Shown: positions 22,584 to 25,577 of the stretch, in pieces
Layout of the letters: each line of letters opens with the position of its first letter
How positions within the stretch are numbered: position 1 is the first letter of the stretch
Source of the DNA: Cyanobacteria bacterium UBA2566
GTDB taxonomy: Bacteria > Cyanobacteriota > Cyanobacteriia > Cyanobacteriales > Desertifilaceae
NCBI GenBank assembly: GCA_002340255.1
Contig: DDLS01000162.1
Coordinates: 1 to 25,577 of the forward strand
DNA length: 25,577 nt
Reading direction: 5' to 3'
Made by a program: the position numbers and the translations under genes
The notes under the pieces: generated by a model
Databases searched by the model: none
Seen by the model: only the letters and a program-made list of their open reading frames with translations
Told to the model about the DNA's origin: nothing

Positions 22584-23096
22584 CTATATAAAGCTCCATT
22601 CTCCAAACATTGCCGTGCGTGCTTGTTGCACCTCTGAGACCTGGGTTTCCATTTCCTGCTGTTTAGCATAAATTTCTGACAACTGGCGCGTCATGGCTGA
22701 AGCTCGTTTGGCCATGGCTTCGGACATATTTAATAGAATCAAACCCGTCACGCGATCTCCCTCGACGACTTGTTGATGTAAAACATCAAAGTCAATCACA
22801 ATGACCTTCACCTGGCTAAGGGTAGTAACATGGGCAGAACTCGGTTCACCACTAAAAAAGCTGATTTCCCCCAACACCGTAGGAGCTTTGAGGGTCGAGA
22901 GGAGGTGTTCCCCTTTGGAAGTCTCTAGGGAAACCTGGACTTCTCCTTCGAGAAGAAAAATAATTTGCCGACAGAGAACATTTTGTTTTAAAATTCGCTT
23001 GCCTGCGGCGATCGTTCCCTGTTTACCCAGTTACAGACTTTCTGAAACTTGTTTTGCTTTCAGGTGATTAAAAGCTTGAAACTGTTGATACTTCAT
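22584..23096 (-). pseudogene. Cyclic nucleotide-binding domain protein interrupted by a stop codon
   Basis: Reading from ATG at 23096 gives MKYQQFQAFNHLKAKQVSES and L, then TAA (23031-23033). The same frame continues LGKQGTIAAGKRILKQNVLCRQIIFLLEGEVQVSLE, then LGEISFFSGEPSSAHV and a coiled-coil-like tail rich in Glu, Gln and Ala to 22584. The part after the stop is a cNMP-binding beta-roll (IIFLLEGEV and GEISFFSGEPSSA are the typical strands and phosphate cassette, though the usual Arg before the SA is Ser). One base change in 171 codons explains the break, so it is a recent pseudogene or a sequencing error. A late GTG restart at 22877 would drop half the domain. Confidence 0.75.
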
Positions 23097-23253
23097 GGCA
23101 TTCAGCTCTCAGTCTATCCTAACTCTGGTTTTATTATGCACTCTCTCTTCGTTTCTTGACTCAGAGAAATTGCAGATAAACAATTGTCAGATAAACTCGA
23201 CTCTGGGCATCAAGCCTCAGTCTCAGTTTTGCAATTATTAATGATTAATTCCT

Positions 23254-23847
23254 ATGACCCATTCTACAGATATTGCCACCTTCGCCCGCTGGATGGCCGC
23301 AGACTTCAGTAATCAAGAGCAAGCCTTTGAAAATCCGCCCTTTTTTGCTCATATTCGGGTTTGTATGCGTCCGCTTCCCTTCGATCTCATGGGCAATATT
23401 AGTTTATATCTAGAGCAAGCCTATCATCTAGATGTTACTCAACCTTATCGTACCCGCGTCCTCAACTTTGTCCTCAAGGATAATCAAATTGAGGTCGAAA
23501 ATCATAAAGTTTTGCATGAAGAAGAATTCTACGGTGCATCTCGGCATCCGGAACGCCTCCAGAACCTCACCGCAGACCGGATCGAAAAATTGCCGGGATG
23601 CACCTTCCAAGTCGAATGGACAGGCAAGAGTTTCAAAGCCAAAGTAGAACCGGGAAAAGGTTGCGTAGTTGTTCGTAACGGCAAAACTACTTATCTTGAC
23701 AGTGAATTTGAAGTTAGTCCTTCTGGACTGATTAGTTTAGATCGCGGACGCGACCTGGAAACGGGTGAAAGGGTGTGGGGTTCGATTGCTGGCCCCTTCG
23801 AGTTTGTGCGCTGGGAAAACTTTGCCCACGAGGTCCACACCCAATAA
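23254..23847 (+). CDS. cpcT: Phycobiliprotein chromophore lyase CpcT/CpeT family
   Basis: The 197-residue protein matches the CpcT family over its length: MAADFSNQEQAFENPPFFAHI near the N-terminus, LEQAYHLDVTQPYRTRVLNF, EEFYGASRHPERL, LPGCTFQVEWTGKSFKAKVEPGKGC, and SLDRGRDLETGERVWGSIAGPFEF at the C-terminus. CpcT attaches phycocyanobilin to Cys-153 of beta-phycocyanin. CpeT is the phycoerythrin counterpart and the two are hard to part by eye; the cyanobacterial context favours CpcT. It stands alone with a 157-bp upstream gap, and its stop codon is the first triplet of a heptamer repeat. Confidence 0.9.
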   Translation: MTHSTDIATFARWMAADFSNQEQAFENPPFFAHIRVCMRPLPFDLMGNISLYLEQAYHLDVTQPYRTRVLNFVLKDNQIEVENHKVLHEEEFYGASRHPERLQNLTADRIEKLPGCTFQVEWTGKSFKAKVEPGKGCVVVRNGKTTYLDSEFEVSPSGLISLDRGRDLETGERVWGSIAGPFEFVRWENFAHEVHTQ

Positions 23848-23872
23848 TAGGTAATAGGTAATGGGTAATAGG
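23845..23872. repeat. Heptamer STRR, four copies, at the cpcT stop codon
   Basis: TAATAGG, TAATAGG, TAATGGG, TAATAGG follow one another; the cpcT stop codon TAA is the first triplet. The unit (GGTAATA in another phase) differs by one base from the GGGAATA unit after thrC, and has the same orientation relative to its gene. Confidence 0.8.
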
Positions 23873-23924
23873 AAAACCGTTTTTCGTGTTAGCGAAGCTT
23901 CCATGCGATCGCAATGACAACGGT

Positions 23925-25467
23925 TTATCCTGCCCTAGTATTCAACTCGTTTAGGATTTCAATAATGGTATCCACATCACTGTCTCCAAAAACGCCATCT
24001 AGCCCCTGACTGTGCTAGTTGGTAAATGGGACTTCATATAATATAATAAACCTGGTGACATTACGCCGTTTTGGGTTAAATAATCGATGATGTTCTCAAT
24101 AAATCGAATCTGGTTACCACTAAAATTATTGGTGTCTAAATACTTGCTAAATGCTTCCTTTGCTGCCTTTCTATCTAAGCCGACGATTTGCCTGACGAAT
24201 CGCTTTAAACTCATATTTTCTCCATAAACTTCCTCAAACTTATCGCGGTTTTCTATAGCGTCGCTTGAGAATAACATCTTTTCCAATTCTGTTAAATCTT
24301 CATTGGTTAGGGGTAAGTTGCGCTTTAATTTGGCAATTGTTACATGATTTTCGTTGCTGCGGATGTAGGTTTCTACTTTTTTGCGATACTGTTCGCGACT
24401 GAATGCTGGGGTGGCAGTGGGAACTTCTGCCTCGCGCAATTCTCCCAGTTCGTCAGTAAAGTCGGTATAAACTATCTCTTGGGTGGAGCGATCAACAAAT
24501 TCAACCAACTCCCGGAGGTCGCAGCGGAGACGTTCGATACTCTCTGGAGTCGGGTCGCGCCACCATTCCTCTTGCTGCATCTCGGTAATTAATTCTAGTT
24601 TTTGCGCCACCATGGGGATGTTGGCTTTTTGCTCTAAGTTGCTACTTAAATCTCTCACCTTATCCCTCAACAGTTCAAAGTCGCGGGTTGGGTTCAAAAT
24701 AGCTAGTTGTAACTTGACACAAAGCAGGTCAAATCTTTTGGTTAAGTGGCTTTCGTCGGGCAGACTGTCAGGCAAACCGGCTAAAGATTGAGCGATCGCC
24801 TCTCGGTCATCTTCTGTTAAGTGGTTCCACCGCGATCGCTGGCTAAATTCTTCCACTTTTTCCAAGTGGGGGCGGACTAGAAAGTTATCCTTGGGCATTG
24901 AGGCGACTTGTTGGTGGAGTTGGTTCAATAAACTTTCTTGGAGGGCGCTAGTAACGGACTGACTCAGTTCTAACCGCCTTTTGAACAAGCGAGCGCTGAG
25001 ACTTTCGGGAATTTTGGCATTGCTTTCGGCGATCTCTTGGTCGAAATAGTCGAAGTTGCTGCACAGGTCAAATACTAAAAACTCCTGTTTGTCAAGACTG
25101 GGGCCGAACAAATTTTTGCACAAACGAGTGCCGCGCCCGATCATTTGGTTGAATTTGATGCGGGAATAGACGGGTTTGAAAAAGACGAGGTTGACGACTT
25201 CGGGCACATCTACCCCGGTGTCGAGCATATCCACGGATACGGCGATGGTTGGCTGTTTGTCAGATTCGCTAAAGTCGTCCAGGAGGTTTTGAGCGTAGGG
25301 GTTTTTGCTGTCGATGACTTGACAAAATTCCCCTTTGTAGTGCGGATAGTTGGCGTTGAAGCGTTCGGCGATAAATTCCGCGTGCTGGTGGTTGCGGGCG
25401 AAAATGATGGTTTTGCCCAGGCGATCGCCCCCATCTATTTTTAACCCCTTTTCCATCAACAGTTTTA
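23925..25467 (-). pseudogene. hsdR: Type I restriction enzyme HsdR remnant, cut by an IS and frameshifted
   Basis: This is the C-terminal half of a type I restriction R subunit, the translocase/nuclease chain. The open part (23999-25459) has SF2 helicase motifs KTIIFARNHQHAEFI (about residues 16-30), AVSVDMLDTGVDVP (73-86) and QMIGRGTR (105-112), followed by the EcoEI-type R C-terminal helical region. Upstream the coding sequence stops at about 25467, where an insertion sequence begins; the nuclease and first helicase half are missing from the window. Downstream, the open frame ends wrongly. After LLY a 5-bp duplication shifts the frame; the correct frame resumes as EVPFTN, then TAG, then HSQGLDGVFGDSDVDTIIEI and LNELNTRAG to a TAA at 23925. 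It is therefore inactive. Confidence 0.8.
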
Positions 25468-25577
25468 GGGCGTGTCATCAATTAAAGAGATTGACATTAA
25501 AAGTATAGTATGGTCATCAAGAGTCACTGGCAAGAGGAATGTTCTAAATGACTAGACGGGATGACCAATGGGAACGT
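25468..25577 (+). mobile_element. Left end of an insertion sequence (runs off the window)
   Basis: The HsdR reading frame ends abruptly at GTTTTAG/GGCGTGTCATC (boundary uncertain by about 3 bp), and a transposase-like ORF starts 80 bp further on. GGCGTGTCATCAATTAAAGA would be the terminal inverted repeat. The right end, the partner repeat and the target duplication are outside the window. Gene start and end type suggest an IS5-like family, tentatively. Confidence 0.6.
25548..25577 (+). CDS. Transposase, N-terminal fragment (truncated by window end)
   Basis: Ten codons, MTRRDDQWER, are visible. They follow AGAGGA at a good distance (25533-25538). The DxQWERI-type opening is typical of transposases in the IS5 and related DDE families, but ten residues are too few to be certain. 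The position just inside a putative IS end supports the call. Confidence 0.55.
   Translation, partial: MTRRDDQWER

Noticed and set aside
21315..23872. CRISPR array from the tandem repeats
   Set aside because: The units are 7 bp with no spacers. They are heptamer STRRs.
25491..25509. Promoter TTGACA ... TATAGT before the transposase
   Set aside because: The spacer is only 7 bp, too short for a sigma-70-type promoter.

Overview
The window looks like chromosome of a filamentous, phycobilisome-containing cyanobacterium. The signs are many copies of the octamer GCGATCGC (HIP1), a CpcT-type bilin lyase, cyanobacterial small families (DUF4278, DUF2288), a two-partner secretion pair with a CHAT-TPR protein, and heptamer STRR repeats. 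The species cannot be fixed from the sequence alone; an Oscillatoriales-like genome is a reasonable guess.

Layout. Bases 1-4730 hold ordinary small genes: DUF4278 and a 2H phosphoesterase on the minus strand, then YciI, smpB, an HD-domain protein, a FetB-like permease, a PlsC acyltransferase and DUF2288 on the plus strand. Bases 4744-9930 hold a divergent two-partner secretion pair: an outer-membrane TpsB transporter and a large TpsA beta-helix protein. Bases 10050-18304 hold five minus-strand genes: phenylalanine ammonia-lyase, acyl-CoA ligase, a ThDP-dependent enzyme and two ketoacyl-synthase-III-like proteins. Bases 18729-21269 hold a secreted or anchored TPR-CHAT protein. Bases 21345-23847 hold threonine synthase, a cyclic-nucleotide-binding gene broken by a stop codon, and cpcT. 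From 23925 to the end there is a decayed type I restriction HsdR gene, cut at its upstream side by an insertion sequence whose transposase begins at 25548.

The most interesting system is the five-gene cluster at 10050-18304. Read in transcription order it suggests L-Phe -> trans-cinnamate (PAL) -> cinnamoyl-CoA (ligase) -> C-C bond formation by a ThDP enzyme and a pair of KASIII-like enzymes. The second KASIII copy keeps the Cys and Asn of the triad but has Asn where the catalytic His should be, while the first copy keeps all three. This suggests a catalytic/non-catalytic pair, as in PqsBC. No PKS, NRPS, carrier protein, transporter or regulator gene lies in the cluster, so it would be a very compact phenylpropanoid-type pathway. 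Its product is unknown to me. It sits between the TPS pair and the CHAT protein, which are often neighbours in cyanobacteria, so it may have been inserted there.

A PAL promoter candidate (TTGACT-N16-TATTAT) lies at 18383-18410. Two near-identical 50-55 bp direct repeats, each with a CRP-type palindrome (GTGA-N6-TCAC), lie between PAL and the ligase gene, beside a 24-codon plus-strand ORF. No tRNA, rRNA or CRISPR array was seen.
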